From: Oscillospiraceae bacterium
GTDB taxonomy: Bacteria > Bacillota > Clostridia > Oscillospirales > Oscillospiraceae
Length of the DNA stretch: 64,000 nucleotides
Assembly (NCBI GenBank): GCA_016282135.1
Contig: JAEEKA010000074.1
Coordinates: 1-64,000 of the forward strand
Direction: 5' to 3'
Each line of letters opens with the position of its first letter. Position 1 is the stretch's first letter. The notes under the pieces are model-generated. The model saw nothing but the letters and a program-made list of their open reading frames with translations, had not been told where the DNA came from and did no database searches. Positions 24,098 to 32,055 of this stretch are shown piece after piece. The position numbers were made by a program, and so were the translations under genes.

Positions 24098-24134
24098 GTA
24101 AACCATTTTGCGTTTCACAGCGACTAATAGACAG
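24098..24134 (+). promoter_or_regulatory. Candidate ECF promoter of the sigma-LRR operon
   Basis: GTAAACC (24098-24104), 16 nt, then CGACTAATAGACAG (24121-24134). A related arrangement, GTTAAACC with 17 nt then GTCTATACAG, precedes the paralogous operon on the other strand at 54919-54956. AAACC-type -35 elements are common for ECF factors, so autoregulation is likely but inferred. Confidence 0.45.
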
Positions 24135-24196
24135 AAGGGCGATAAAGCAAACCGCAAAGACCCTTGAATGACTCCCGCGAAACGGAGGTGAGCCGC

Positions 24197-24352
24197 GTGG
24201 AGGAAAAAGAATTCGCCGACTGCTACCGGAAACTGATCGGCCACTTTCGGCTCACGCCGGAGGAATCCAGCCGGCAGCTCGCCGAGATCTTACGGCGCTT
24301 GAACGCATCGGGCTCGGAGGAACCGGAGCCCGGAGAAAAGAAGAGAACGTAA
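24197..24352 (+). CDS. Small protein paired with a fused sigma receptor
   Basis: 51 residues from a GTG that follows GGAGGT by 7 nt; the earlier TTG at 24164 lacks a ribosome site. The helical EFADCYRKLIGHFRLTPEES resembles SFAILYRRLIDRNFDPPP of the small protein at 54681-54893. Both genes lie directly upstream of a sigma-TM-LRR gene, so the small protein is a candidate regulator or partner of that sigma domain. It has no membrane helix or known fold. Confidence 0.6.
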   Translation: MEEKEFADCYRKLIGHFRLTPEESSRQLAEILRRLNASGSEEPEPGEKKRT

Positions 24353-24370
24353 ACACAGGAGGAAATGAAA

Positions 24371-26791
24371 ATGAATACCAGACAAAACCCGAATGGCAAG
24401 GCAGATATGACCGCGTTGGTGGCCGCTGCCAAAAACGGGGATCAGGACGCCTTCACCGCCCTCTATGAGGCGGCCAATCAGGACGTCTACCGCAGCGCCC
24501 GGGCCGTGCTCCGCAGTGAGGAAATGGCCCTGGACGTCCAGCAGGACACTTTCATCTATGCCTTCACCCACCTGGGTCAGCTGGAGGATCCGGCAAAGTT
24601 CCGGGCTTGGGTGCGGGGCATCGCGGTGAATCAGGCCAAGAGCGCCCTGCGGAAGCAGAACACCGTGTTGTTCACGGAGCTGGAGAACGAGGATGGCGAG
24701 GGCTTGCCCGAGCAGGCGGATCTGTCCGTCGATGCCTCTCCCGAGTTGAGTCTGGAGCGGAAGGAGACCGCCCGGCTGGTGAACGAGATCCTGGGCGAGC
24801 TCTCCGACGGCCAGCGGGCCGCCGTGGGTATGTACTACTACGAGCAGATGTCTGTGAGCGAAATCGCCGACGCGCTGGGCGTGAACGTCGGAACTGTGAA
24901 GGCACAGCTCTCCCGGGGCCGAAAGAAGATCGAGACCGCCGTCCGTGCCCTGGAAAAGCGGGGTGTCAAGCTCTACGGCCTGTCTCCGATTCCTTTCCTG
25001 GTGGCGCTGATGCGCCGCATGGAGCCGACTGCGGCTTCCGGCGCACGGCAGGCCGCGGTAAAGGCCGCCGTGACAAAGGTCTCCGCCGACGCCGTGGCAT
25101 CCGCGGCGGTGCCTGTCGCTGCCAAGACCTTCGGCCAGGTGCTGACCGGCAGACTGCTGGCTGGCGCTCTGGCCGTGGCCCTGATCGGCGGCGGTATCTG
25201 GGGCGGGGCCAAGCTGCTGAAATCCAGCCACCGGGACAATCCCTATCAGCCCACCACCGTGGAGACCAACGAGCGTCTGGCCGGGGTGGAGACTCCCGAG
25301 GAGCTGACGGAAACCGGCGAAGACCTGCCGGTGATCACGGAGCCTGTTGTGACCGAGCCCGCCGTCACGGAGCCCACAGAGACTGAGCCCGTCGCTACCG
25401 ACCCCGCAATGACCGAGCCCTCCGAAACGGAGCCCGCAGCCACGGAGCCTCTGGATCCCGACAAGTATTCCGGCAGCTGCGGCGAAAACCTGACCTGGCG
25501 CTTTGATCCCAACTCCGGCCTGCTGACCATCGAGGGCAGCGGCGCGATGGATGATTTCAACGAGACGGTGGATACACCTTCTACCTATAAGACGCCGTGG
25601 GCAGGCTACCGTTATCAGATCCGCTCCGTCAGCTTCCCGAGCGGAATGACCCGCATTGGCGAAAACGCATTTTCCGACTGCGAAGCCCTGACGAGCGTGA
25701 CGATCCCCGACGGTGTGACCGAAATAGGAGATTGTGCGTTCTGGGAATGCTACGCGCTGAAAAGCGTGACGCTTCCCGATGGACTGACTGTCATCAGCTA
25801 CGGTGCCTTCGCCTATTCTGACTTGAACAGCGTGACGATTCCCGGCAGTGTGAGCGAAATCGGCAAATCTACGTTCGGCGGATGCGAAAATCTGACGAAT
25901 GTTACCATTTCGGAGGGTGTGACCGCCATCGGGCAGACAGCTTTTGCCGGCTGTGAAAGATTGCCGAGCATTATTATCCCCAACAGTGTAACCCGTATCG
26001 GTGAGAGTGCTTTTTTGGGCTGTGTAGCGTTGAAAAACATTATGATCCCGGACAGCGTTATCGGCATCGGAGAAAAGGCACTTGGCTACGATTATGTTGA
26101 CGGTGTCTACTCCAAGCTGAACGGCTTCACCGTCTTCGGCTACGAGAACAGCGCCGCGCAGCGCTATGCCAGCGAGAACGGTTTTGCCTTTGAATCCCTC
26201 ACCGAGAACCGGGACGAAATTGCGGAGATCCTGCGGCAAGAGCGCTACGACGATTTCACCCGCCTGTCCAAGATCATCCCCATCGGCACGCGCTATCTTG
26301 CGAAGGTGGAGTACGCCGATCCCATCCTGGCAACAGAGGAGGAGCTCCAGCAGGCCAGACAAAGCGGAAAGATCGTTCTGAACGGAACGGAATATCGCTT
26401 TACGGAGTCCCTGGAGGAGGCCAAGGAGTGGGGCTACGTTTCCGGAGGTTCTAACGAGGTAGCCTGGATCGCGAAGGATCAGAGCAGCGCCGACGTCTAC
26501 TCGGTGATTGCAATGGAGGACGGATATGGCTTCAAAATCAATGCCCCCTATCAAAGGGATGCGACCGTCATGAGAGGCGAATACAGGGACGTCGGCAGAA
26601 TATGGCTGGAAGCGGACACGGAAATGATCTTTTCTTTCTTTGATGGAAACCTTGGAGAGTTCTTTGCGTATTACATGGACGTCAATCACGATGCGGACAT
26701 CGTATCCAGCCTGATCGAACCGAATTTTTGGCTGCGTGTAGACGAAAACGGCACGTTTTACCTCATTAAAACGTCCGAAGGCATACGATAA
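24371..26791 (+). CDS. Single-chain ECF sigma factor - membrane helix - LRR receptor
   Basis: 806 residues. Sigma region 2 spans about 21-90 (RSEEMALDVQQDTFIYAF), region 4 about 133-196 (EQMSVSEIADALGVNVGTVKAQLSRGRKK). A conserved juxtamembrane stretch GVKLYGLSPIPFLVALMRRM follows, then a membrane helix at about 261-281. Outside lie a Thr-Glu-Pro repeat linker (323-361), BspA-type leucine-rich repeats (about 410-600) and a C-terminal domain of about 185 residues. The ATG at 24371 lies 8 nt after AGGAGG; the ATG 6 nt earlier is too close. The sigma part must act while tethered, or after release by proteolysis. Confidence 0.88.
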   Translation: MNTRQNPNGKADMTALVAAAKNGDQDAFTALYEAANQDVYRSARAVLRSEEMALDVQQDTFIYAFTHLGQLEDPAKFRAWVRGIAVNQAKSALRKQNTVLFTELENEDGEGLPEQADLSVDASPELSLERKETARLVNEILGELSDGQRAAVGMYYYEQMSVSEIADALGVNVGTVKAQLSRGRKKIETAVRALEKRGVKLYGLSPIPFLVALMRRMEPTAASGARQAAVKAAVTKVSADAVASAAVPVAAKTFGQVLTGRLLAGALAVALIGGGIWGGAKLLKSSHRDNPYQPTTVETNERLAGVETPEELTETGEDLPVITEPVVTEPAVTEPTETEPVATDPAMTEPSETEPAATEPLDPDKYSGSCGENLTWRFDPNSGLLTIEGSGAMDDFNETVDTPSTYKTPWAGYRYQIRSVSFPSGMTRIGENAFSDCEALTSVTIPDGVTEIGDCAFWECYALKSVTLPDGLTVISYGAFAYSDLNSVTIPGSVSEIGKSTFGGCENLTNVTISEGVTAIGQTAFAGCERLPSIIIPNSVTRIGESAFLGCVALKNIMIPDSVIGIGEKALGYDYVDGVYSKLNGFTVFGYENSAAQRYASENGFAFESLTENRDEIAEILRQERYDDFTRLSKIIPIGTRYLAKVEYADPILATEEELQQARQSGKIVLNGTEYRFTESLEEAKEWGYVSGGSNEVAWIAKDQSSADVYSVIAMEDGYGFKINAPYQRDATVMRGEYRDVGRIWLEADTEMIFSFFDGNLGEFFAYYMDVNHDADIVSSLIEPNFWLRVDENGTFYLIKTSEGIR

Positions 26792-26816
26792 TCGACGGCA
26801 TCCGAAATAGAACGGC

Positions 26817-26862
26817 GAGTGGCTTCCCGGCCTGCCATGCAGGCCGGGAAGCCGCTCTTTTT
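26817..26862 (+). terminator. Rho-independent terminator
   Basis: GAGTGGCTTCCCGGCCTGC pairs with GCAGGCCGGGAAGCCGCTC around CAT, followed by TTTTT. It ends the sigma-LRR operon. Confidence 0.92.
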
Positions 26863-26880
26863 CTGCTGCGTGAGAGGGAT

Positions 26881-26908
26881 ATGGCTTATAGCTTATGGCT
26901 CATAGACG
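26881..26908. repeat. Degenerate heptamer array
   Basis: Four consecutive 7-mers: ATGGCTT, ATAGCTT, ATGGCTC, ATAGACG. It is one of several intergenic 7-nt-period arrays in this window, each with its own unit. The surrounding gene-free stretch 26863-27142 also holds a GTAG palindrome, a dispersed inverted repeat and a GC hairpin, listed separately. Confidence 0.7.
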
Positions 26909-26960
26909 GCAGCGGCGCACTTAGGCAACGCCACGGTGCGGGGTTTTGGATTCTGGGCGC

Positions 26961-26983
26961 GTAGGGACGGCCCCCTGCCGTCC
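26961..26983 (+). repeat. REP-like palindrome with GTAG head
   Basis: GTAG is followed by GGACGG, a CCCCCTG loop and CCGTCC. The layout matches REP sequences, where a GTAG tetranucleotide precedes a short hairpin. Two related elements occur at 32056-32135 and 32862-32931. Confidence 0.5.
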
Positions 26984-26998
26984 GCAGTTTCCCCACTC

Positions 26999-27096
26999 GT
27001 CATCCTGAGCGCAGCGCAAGCGGAGTCGAAGGATCCGTTTCCCTTTTCCAAGTGGCCGGAGGGGGAACGGATTCTTCACTTTGCTCAGAATGACAC
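26999..27096. repeat. Dispersed inverted-repeat element (GTCATCCTGAGC type)
   Basis: The left arm begins GTCATCCTGAGC and continues GTCGAAGGATCCGTT; the right arm reads AACGGATTCTTC and ends GCTCAGAATGAC, its imperfect complement. Elements of this kind are common in intergenic DNA of many bacteria and fold into long hairpins. No coding function. Confidence 0.7.
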
Positions 27097-27099
27097 ACG

Positions 27100-27130
27100 C
27101 GCCCCCTGCCGGATCGGTCGGCAGGGGGCG
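27100..27130. terminator. GC-rich hairpin after the ABC permease
   Basis: CGCCCCCTGCCG pairs with CGGCAGGGGGCG around a 7-nt loop, 13 nt beyond the stop of the minus-strand permease. There is no U-tract, so termination is only probable. Confidence 0.5.
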
Positions 27131-27142
27131 TACGCTTTGCGC

Positions 27143-29884
27143 CTACAGGGTTTCCTGCTTCAGCGCGTCGATGGGATTGTCCTTTTTGATCTTGCCCGTG
27201 GCGTAGAGCATGGTGGCGAAGACTACCAGGAAGACGGAGCCGGCGGCGATGGCTATGGCCGTCCAGGGCAGGCGGAAGGCGGTGACGAAGGCGTTGGTGA
27301 CGGCCTTCCAGATCAGCCAACTGACGCCCACGGACACCGGCAGACCCCAGAGCAGGGCCTTGCTGCCGTAGAGCAGGCATTCAAAGCGCATCATCCGGCC
27401 AAAGGCCTTGTCGCCCATGCCTACGGATTTCAGAGTGGCAAACTCCCGCCGCCGCAGGGCCACGTTGGTGGAGATGGTGTTGAACACGTTGGCCGCCGCA
27501 ATCAGGGAGATCAGAATGATAAAGCCGAAGGTAAAGACGTTCAGCACCAGCAGGACAGATTGGGTTCCTTCCTTGCCCTCCCGTGTATCGTTGACGTCAT
27601 AGAGCTTGTTCAGCTCCTGGCCTTGCAGAAGCGCCGTAACCTCTGCTTTGGCCGCGGCGTGTTCCGGGGCCTGCAGATAGAGATCGTCAGTCAAGTAATT
27701 GTTTATGGGACGGGGGGACTGCCACAGATCCTCCGAGCCCTCCAAGGGCAGGTAGAACGTCAGATCGTGTCCGCTGGAGGCCAGGGGCGGCTCCTGCAAA
27801 AGCCCGCCGATCACCAGCTCCCGCTTCACGACGGCCTCCTCCGGGGAAATCAGGACTTCGTTGTCCGTGCTGTAGCGTTCGCCGTTCCTGTCCTCTTCGG
27901 GGATGAAAACGTAGCCGATGATCTCGCCCTCGTCCTCGAAGCCGCGGTCGTCGCAGGGTTCATATTCCGGCCAACCGTAGACCATGCCCGCCCGGGGCTG
28001 TACCACGTCCAGGGTCAGGGTGATGGGGACCGCGTCATCCCGGAACAGAGAGCAAAGCTGGTAGCTCCGGCTGCCGTCTTCGTAAAAGGTCATAAGCCGC
28101 GTCTTGTCGTAGGCCACAGCCTGACGGGTCTCCGGGTCTACCCCGGCCCTGGCGCAGAGCTTCCGGTAGTCCGCCTCCGGCAGGAAGCAGAACGTGGGAT
28201 ACAGGACGTAGGATCCGTTCGCTTCCCGCAGCACCGAATTCTGGGCCGTCTGGCTGATGACAGCGCTGGGAATCTTGAGCGTGTCGGTGTAGGAGATCGC
28301 CCACATCACGTCCTCCACGTGTGCTTCGTCCTTCAGCAGCTTTGCCAGGGCCTCCGTCCGCTCCGGGTCAACATCTATGGAGTCGGGATCGTTATAGGGC
28401 CCCAGATTGTAAACCACCAGATCCGGCACGTAGTCCTGCACGGTTTCCGCCACGTCCTTTCGCAGGTAGTCCGCGAAGCTGAAGGCGGAGACGAAGAGCA
28501 CGATGCTCATAAAGAGGGAAACCACCGTGGAGCGGTACTGCTTGCGGCTGCGCTTGAAGTTCTTGGACGCCAGGGTGCCGGGGAAGCCGAAGAGCTTGCC
28601 GGTGAGGGGAGAGACCTTGATCTCCTTGGCCCGCACCTTCACGTCCGTGCTCTGCCGGATAGCGGAGATGGGGGAGAGACGGGTGGCCCGCTTGGCGGGG
28701 ATCCAGGCGGAGACCAGGGCCGTGAACAAGCCGATTCCCGCGGCAATCGCCAGAGAGGGCCCGTGGAGCACTAACTTGATGGTCACCGACTGCTTGACGG
28801 CGCCGGTTACCATTCTGGAAAAGGCGGGCTGTAAGAACCGCAGGGTCAGGCCGATGCCGCCGCAGCCCATCAGCAGACCCACGGGAATGCCGATGACGCA
28901 GAGCAGCAGGGCCTCCGTCAACACCATCCGGCGAATTTGCCGGTTGGTGGCGCCGATGGATTTCAGCAGGCCGAACTGCTTGGTCCGCTCGGACACGGAG
29001 ATGGAGAAGGAGTTGTAGATCAGGGCCACGGAGCCCAGGAAGATCAGACCGAAAAGAATGGCCACCAGGCTGTAGATCACGGCGTTCACTCTTGCGTTGT
29101 CGTCATAACCGGCGTAGAGCAGCAGATCGTCGTTTGCAACGCTGTTGCTGCCGTAGTCGTGACTGGAGAGAAAGTCCATTGTGTCGCCGATGCTGTCCAG
29201 GGTGAAAAAGACCTTGTGATCCGTGCCGGTCCCGCCCACAGTCAGAGCCAGACTGCCGGGCATAGCGAAGCTCTCGATGTTGTTGCCGAAACGGTGGTAG
29301 ATGCCCACAATGACCCAACTGTCCTCCGTGACGTCGGCAAGCTGTTCTTCCTCCGGGAAGTATTCATTGTATTCGCTCATGGGCTTGCCGTCCTTCGTCA
29401 CGCGCTGGCCCACCGTGAGGGTCAGGGTCTGGCCGAGCTCCAGCTCCGCGCCGGTGACGGCAGCGGCCCGGTCGGAGATCAGCAGCTCCCGGTCGTTCTG
29501 GGGCATACGCCCCTCCAAAAGATCAACTGCCACCAGATCTGTGAAGTTGTCGGACATGGAGCGGATCCGCAGGTAGGGTGCGGAAAGCTCCTGCTTGCCG
29601 CTGCCCACCATGGCCCAGCCGATCCCGTCCAGGGTGGCCGTTTGATTCATGCCCTCCTGGGCCTGAATCTCAGCCAGCTCCCTGTCGCTGACCTCGTCAA
29701 ACATGCCGTAGTAAGCGCCCTCGTCGGCGATGGCAATGTTCATCAGATATTGCTGCCCGGATCGGGCGCCCTCCGCCACCGCCGTAAACAGGGACACGGA
29801 GAGGATGATGCCGATGAGGGTCACCAGCGTCCGCACCCGGTTCTGCTTCAAACAGCGGCGGGTGTAATTTGTTAAGATATTCAT
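27143..29884 (-). CDS. ABC transporter permease, FtsX-like
   Basis: 913 residues with two FtsX-type modules. The first has an N-terminal membrane helix (about 18-40), a large extracellular part, and helices around 280-420 (VIYSLVAILFGLIFLGSVALIY; ISVSERTKQFGLLKSIGAT). The second has a helix near 480, another large ectodomain, and C-terminal helices (FTFGFIILISLIAAANVFNTI; LRRREFATLKSVGMG). This is the architecture of lipoprotein or antimicrobial-peptide export systems. The ATG at 29884 follows AAGGAG; the longer reading to 29965 has none. Its ATPase is encoded just upstream across a repeat-rich spacer. Confidence 0.88.
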   Translation of the reverse strand: MNILTNYTRRCLKQNRVRTLVTLIGIILSVSLFTAVAEGARSGQQYLMNIAIADEGAYYGMFDEVSDRELAEIQAQEGMNQTATLDGIGWAMVGSGKQELSAPYLRIRSMSDNFTDLVAVDLLEGRMPQNDRELLISDRAAAVTGAELELGQTLTLTVGQRVTKDGKPMSEYNEYFPEEEQLADVTEDSWVIVGIYHRFGNNIESFAMPGSLALTVGGTGTDHKVFFTLDSIGDTMDFLSSHDYGSNSVANDDLLLYAGYDDNARVNAVIYSLVAILFGLIFLGSVALIYNSFSISVSERTKQFGLLKSIGATNRQIRRMVLTEALLLCVIGIPVGLLMGCGGIGLTLRFLQPAFSRMVTGAVKQSVTIKLVLHGPSLAIAAGIGLFTALVSAWIPAKRATRLSPISAIRQSTDVKVRAKEIKVSPLTGKLFGFPGTLASKNFKRSRKQYRSTVVSLFMSIVLFVSAFSFADYLRKDVAETVQDYVPDLVVYNLGPYNDPDSIDVDPERTEALAKLLKDEAHVEDVMWAISYTDTLKIPSAVISQTAQNSVLREANGSYVLYPTFCFLPEADYRKLCARAGVDPETRQAVAYDKTRLMTFYEDGSRSYQLCSLFRDDAVPITLTLDVVQPRAGMVYGWPEYEPCDDRGFEDEGEIIGYVFIPEEDRNGERYSTDNEVLISPEEAVVKRELVIGGLLQEPPLASSGHDLTFYLPLEGSEDLWQSPRPINNYLTDDLYLQAPEHAAAKAEVTALLQGQELNKLYDVNDTREGKEGTQSVLLVLNVFTFGFIILISLIAAANVFNTISTNVALRRREFATLKSVGMGDKAFGRMMRFECLLYGSKALLWGLPVSVGVSWLIWKAVTNAFVTAFRLPWTAIAIAAGSVFLVVFATMLYATGKIKKDNPIDALKQETL

Positions 29885-29952
29885 TATCGTACCACACTCC
29901 TTTTCGATCCTGTGCGGCAGCCGGTGTTCGCTGCTCCCGAATGCGCAGGAAA

Positions 29953-30132
29953 AGGCATCAGGCAATAGGCATCAGGCATCAGACGCCCTTCGGCCATGCA
30001 TACCGGACGAGCGACTTCCACCGCCCGGGAATAAGCTGTCAAAAAGGCTCGAAAGGGATCGAGCGGGGAGAGATTCTGCGGATCAGGATGACTTGCAGGC
30101 GTGTCTGATGCCTGATGCCTGATCCCTGATCC
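29953..30132. repeat. Inverted pair of heptamer arrays (AGGCATC / CTGATGC)
   Basis: Left array 29953-29984: AGGCATC, AGGCAAT, AGGCATC, AGGCATC, AGAC. Right array 30105-30132: CTGATGC, CTGATGC, CTGATCC, CTGATCC. They are reverse complements, 120 nt apart, giving a 180-bp element with repeat-made ends. It fills most of the 319-bp gap between permease and ATPase genes, in which no gene is seen. Confidence 0.75.
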
Positions 30133-30203
30133 CTTGTCATAACGGGGGAGGGACTGTGCGACAGATAATCCTAAACAGGCGAGTGCAATGGTCGTTGTCT
30201 CCA

Positions 30204-30884
30204 TCAGCGCACCCTCTCGTCCCGGACGATCTTGCCGTCCTCGATGGCGATGATCCGGTCAGCCTGCAGGGCGATGGATTCGTCGTGGGTAATGACGATC
30301 AGGGTCTGGCCGTAGCGCTTGTTGGAGAGCTTCAGCAGCTCCACGATCTCCTGGCTGTTCTTGGAGTCCAGGTTGCCGGTGGGCTCGTCCGCCAGCACCA
30401 CCGCCGGGGCGTTCATCAGCGCCCGACCGATGGAGACCCGCTGCTGCTGGCCGCCGGAGAGCTGGTTGGGCAGGTTCTTGCGCCGCTCCTTGAGCCCCAG
30501 GGTGTCCAGCAGCTCCTCCAGCCGCTCCTTGTTGATCTGCCGTCCGTCCAGCAGCACGGGGAGGGTCATGTTCTCCTCGGCGGTGAGCACGGGGATCAGA
30601 TTGTAGAACTGATAGATCAGTCCCACCTGGCGGCGACGGAACACGGCCAGGGCCTCGTCGTCCTGGGTGTAGACGTCCGTGCCGTCCACGAAGACCTTGC
30701 CGGAGGTAGGCCGATCCACGCCGCCCAGAATGTGCAGCAGGGTGGATTTGCCGGAGCCGGAGGGGCCGATGATGGCCAAAAACTCGCCCTTCTCCACGGA
30801 GAAGGAGATATCGTCCACGGCCTTTACCAGGTTTTCCCCGGTGCCGTAGTGCTTGGATAAATGCTCGACCTTCAAAATTTCCAT
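30204..30884 (-). CDS. ABC transporter ATP-binding protein
   Basis: 226 residues of the MacB/LolD/BceA type. Walker [10 protein letters not shown] is near residue 39, the Q-loop in LIYQFYNL, signature LSGGQQQR, Walker [13 protein letters not shown] and the H-loop in ITHDE. It powers the FtsX-like permease encoded downstream. The ATG at 30884 ([14 protein letters not shown]) is the usual family start; another in-frame ATG lies 9 nt upstream but is too close to GAGAGG. Its promoter carries a direct-repeat operator suited to an OmpR-type response regulator, and such a regulator is encoded nearby at 32136. Confidence 0.92.
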   Translation of the reverse strand: MEILKVEHLSKHYGTGENLVKAVDDISFSVEKGEFLAIIGPSGSGKSTLLHILGGVDRPTSGKVFVDGTDVYTQDDEALAVFRRRQVGLIYQFYNLIPVLTAEENMTLPVLLDGRQINKERLEELLDTLGLKERRKNLPNQLSGGQQQRVSIGRALMNAPAVVLADEPTGNLDSKNSQEIVELLKLSNKRYGQTLIVITHDESIALQADRIIAIEDGKIVRDERVR

Positions 30885-30917
30885 GTGTTTCATTCCTCTC
30901 TTGGATTGTATGGCCCG

Positions 30918-30949
30918 ATTATAACACGGTAATGTGACAGTTAAGTGAC
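30918..30949 (-). promoter_or_regulatory. ABC operon promoter with OmpR-type direct repeats
   Basis: On the minus strand GTCACTTAA and GTCACATTA repeat with an 11-bp period (30941-30949 and 30930-30938), ending a few bases before TATAAT (30918-30923). An 11-bp direct repeat next to a weak -35 is typical of activation by OmpR/PhoB-family regulators. The neighbouring response regulator is the obvious candidate. Confidence 0.6.
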
Positions 30950-30976
30950 TGTTTGGTAAGTGTTTTGTCATATAAT

Positions 30977-31010
30977 AAAGGTTGGTCAGAACACGATCTG
31001 ACCAACCTTT
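30977..31010 (-). terminator. Terminator of the two-component operon
   Basis: AAAGGTTGGTCAG pairs perfectly with CTGACCAACCTTT around an 8-nt loop. On the minus strand it is followed by a T/A-rich run (TTATTATA). It lies between the kinase stop and the ABC promoter. Confidence 0.8.
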
Positions 31011-31017
31011 CATTCAT

Positions 31018-31045
31018 TTTGCATTTTGCATCTTGCATTTTGCAT
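31018..31045. repeat. Degenerate heptamer array (TTTGCAT)
   Basis: TTTGCAT, TTTGCAT, CTTGCAT, TTTGCAT in a row. On the minus strand it begins 3 nt after the stop codon of the histidine kinase gene. Confidence 0.75.
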
Positions 31046-31048
31046 TCT

Positions 31049-32047
31049 TCAAACCGTTCCCGAATAGAACCGTATTACGAACCTGGCTCCGCCTCCGGGG
31101 TTGTTGGCCGCCTGGACGGTGCCGTTCTGGGCGGCGATGATCTGCCGGGCCAGCGCCAGGCCGATGCCGATGCTGTGCTCGCCTGCGTCCTTGCCGCGAT
31201 AGAAGCGCTCAAAGAGCCGGGGCAGATCGGCCGGGTCGATGCCGGGGCCGGTGTCCGTGACGGTGAGCTCCGTATAGATGGGCGTCTGCCGGGCAGTCAC
31301 GCTGAGCGTTCCCCCGGCCGGGGTGTGCTCCACGCAGTTTTTCAGAATATTGCCCAGAGCCTCGGCGGTCCAGGCCGGGTCTGCGGTCAGCGCCGCGTCT
31401 GCCAGATCCAGCTGCAGCTGCTGCTCCCGCAGCTCCATGGGGATGCGGAGATTTCGCACGGCCCGCTCCGTCAGCTCCGCCGCCGTCATGGGCTCCGGCT
31501 CAAAGCGCACCACCCCCGCGTCCAGCTTGGACAGCTTCAACAGGGTCTCCACCAGCCAATCGATCCGCTCCAGAGAGCGTTTCAGCTCCCGGGTCAGCCG
31601 GAGCCGCTGGTCTTCCTCCCTAGCGCCGGGCAGGAGGGAGACGGTCAGATTCATGGAGGTCAGCGGCGTGCGGAGCTGGTGGGAGATGTCCGCCAGGGCC
31701 TGGGAGAGCTCCTGCTTGTCCTTTTGCAGCAGATCCGCGGATTCTCGGAGCTGTACCGTCATTTTGCGGATCTCACTGCGTAAAATGGCCAGCTCGCCCT
31801 CGGTGCTGTCGTCCAGGAGCTGATCCTGCCCGTGGAGAATGCGGTCGATGGAGCGGCTCAGCGCGGCGATCTCCCGATAGCGCCGGTGCTGGCACCAGAG
31901 ATGCAGTCCGCCCCCGGCCAGCCCAGCCCCCAGCCCCAACAGCCCGGCGGCAGGGAACACCAAAAGCCCCAGGGCTCCGAATATGATAGACATGAGGCCG
32001 AAAATCAATAGTTCCCGTTTCAATTCGGGGTTTTTGAGATCTTTCAT
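31049..32047 (-). CDS. Sensor histidine kinase
   Basis: 332 residues. Two membrane helices (about 13-31 and 33-50) are joined by almost no loop, as in intramembrane-sensing kinases. The dimerisation helix carries ADISHQLRTPLTSM with the phospho-accepting His, followed by the N-box LGNILKNCVEHTP and ATP-lid motifs DTGPGI and GIGLALARQI. It would phosphorylate the regulator encoded just upstream at 32136-32801. Kinases of this shape often take their signal from a neighbouring FtsX-type ABC transporter, which is present here at 27143-30884. Confidence 0.9.
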   Translation of the reverse strand: MKDLKNPELKRELLIFGLMSIIFGALGLLVFPAAGLLGLGAGLAGGGLHLWCQHRRYREIAALSRSIDRILHGQDQLLDDSTEGELAILRSEIRKMTVQLRESADLLQKDKQELSQALADISHQLRTPLTSMNLTVSLLPGAREEDQRLRLTRELKRSLERIDWLVETLLKLSKLDAGVVRFEPEPMTAAELTERAVRNLRIPMELREQQLQLDLADAALTADPAWTAEALGNILKNCVEHTPAGGTLSVTARQTPIYTELTVTDTGPGIDPADLPRLFERFYRGKDAGEHSIGIGLALARQIIAAQNGTVQAANNPGGGARFVIRFYSGTV

Positions 32048-32055
32048 AAGTCATT

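Noticed and set aside
26936..28774. Long plus-strand reading frame of about 600 codons opposite the ABC permease
   Set aside because: It lies antisense to a clear FtsX permease; the composition is Gly/His/Gln-rich and shadow-like, without domains or a ribosome site. High GC lengthens such frames.
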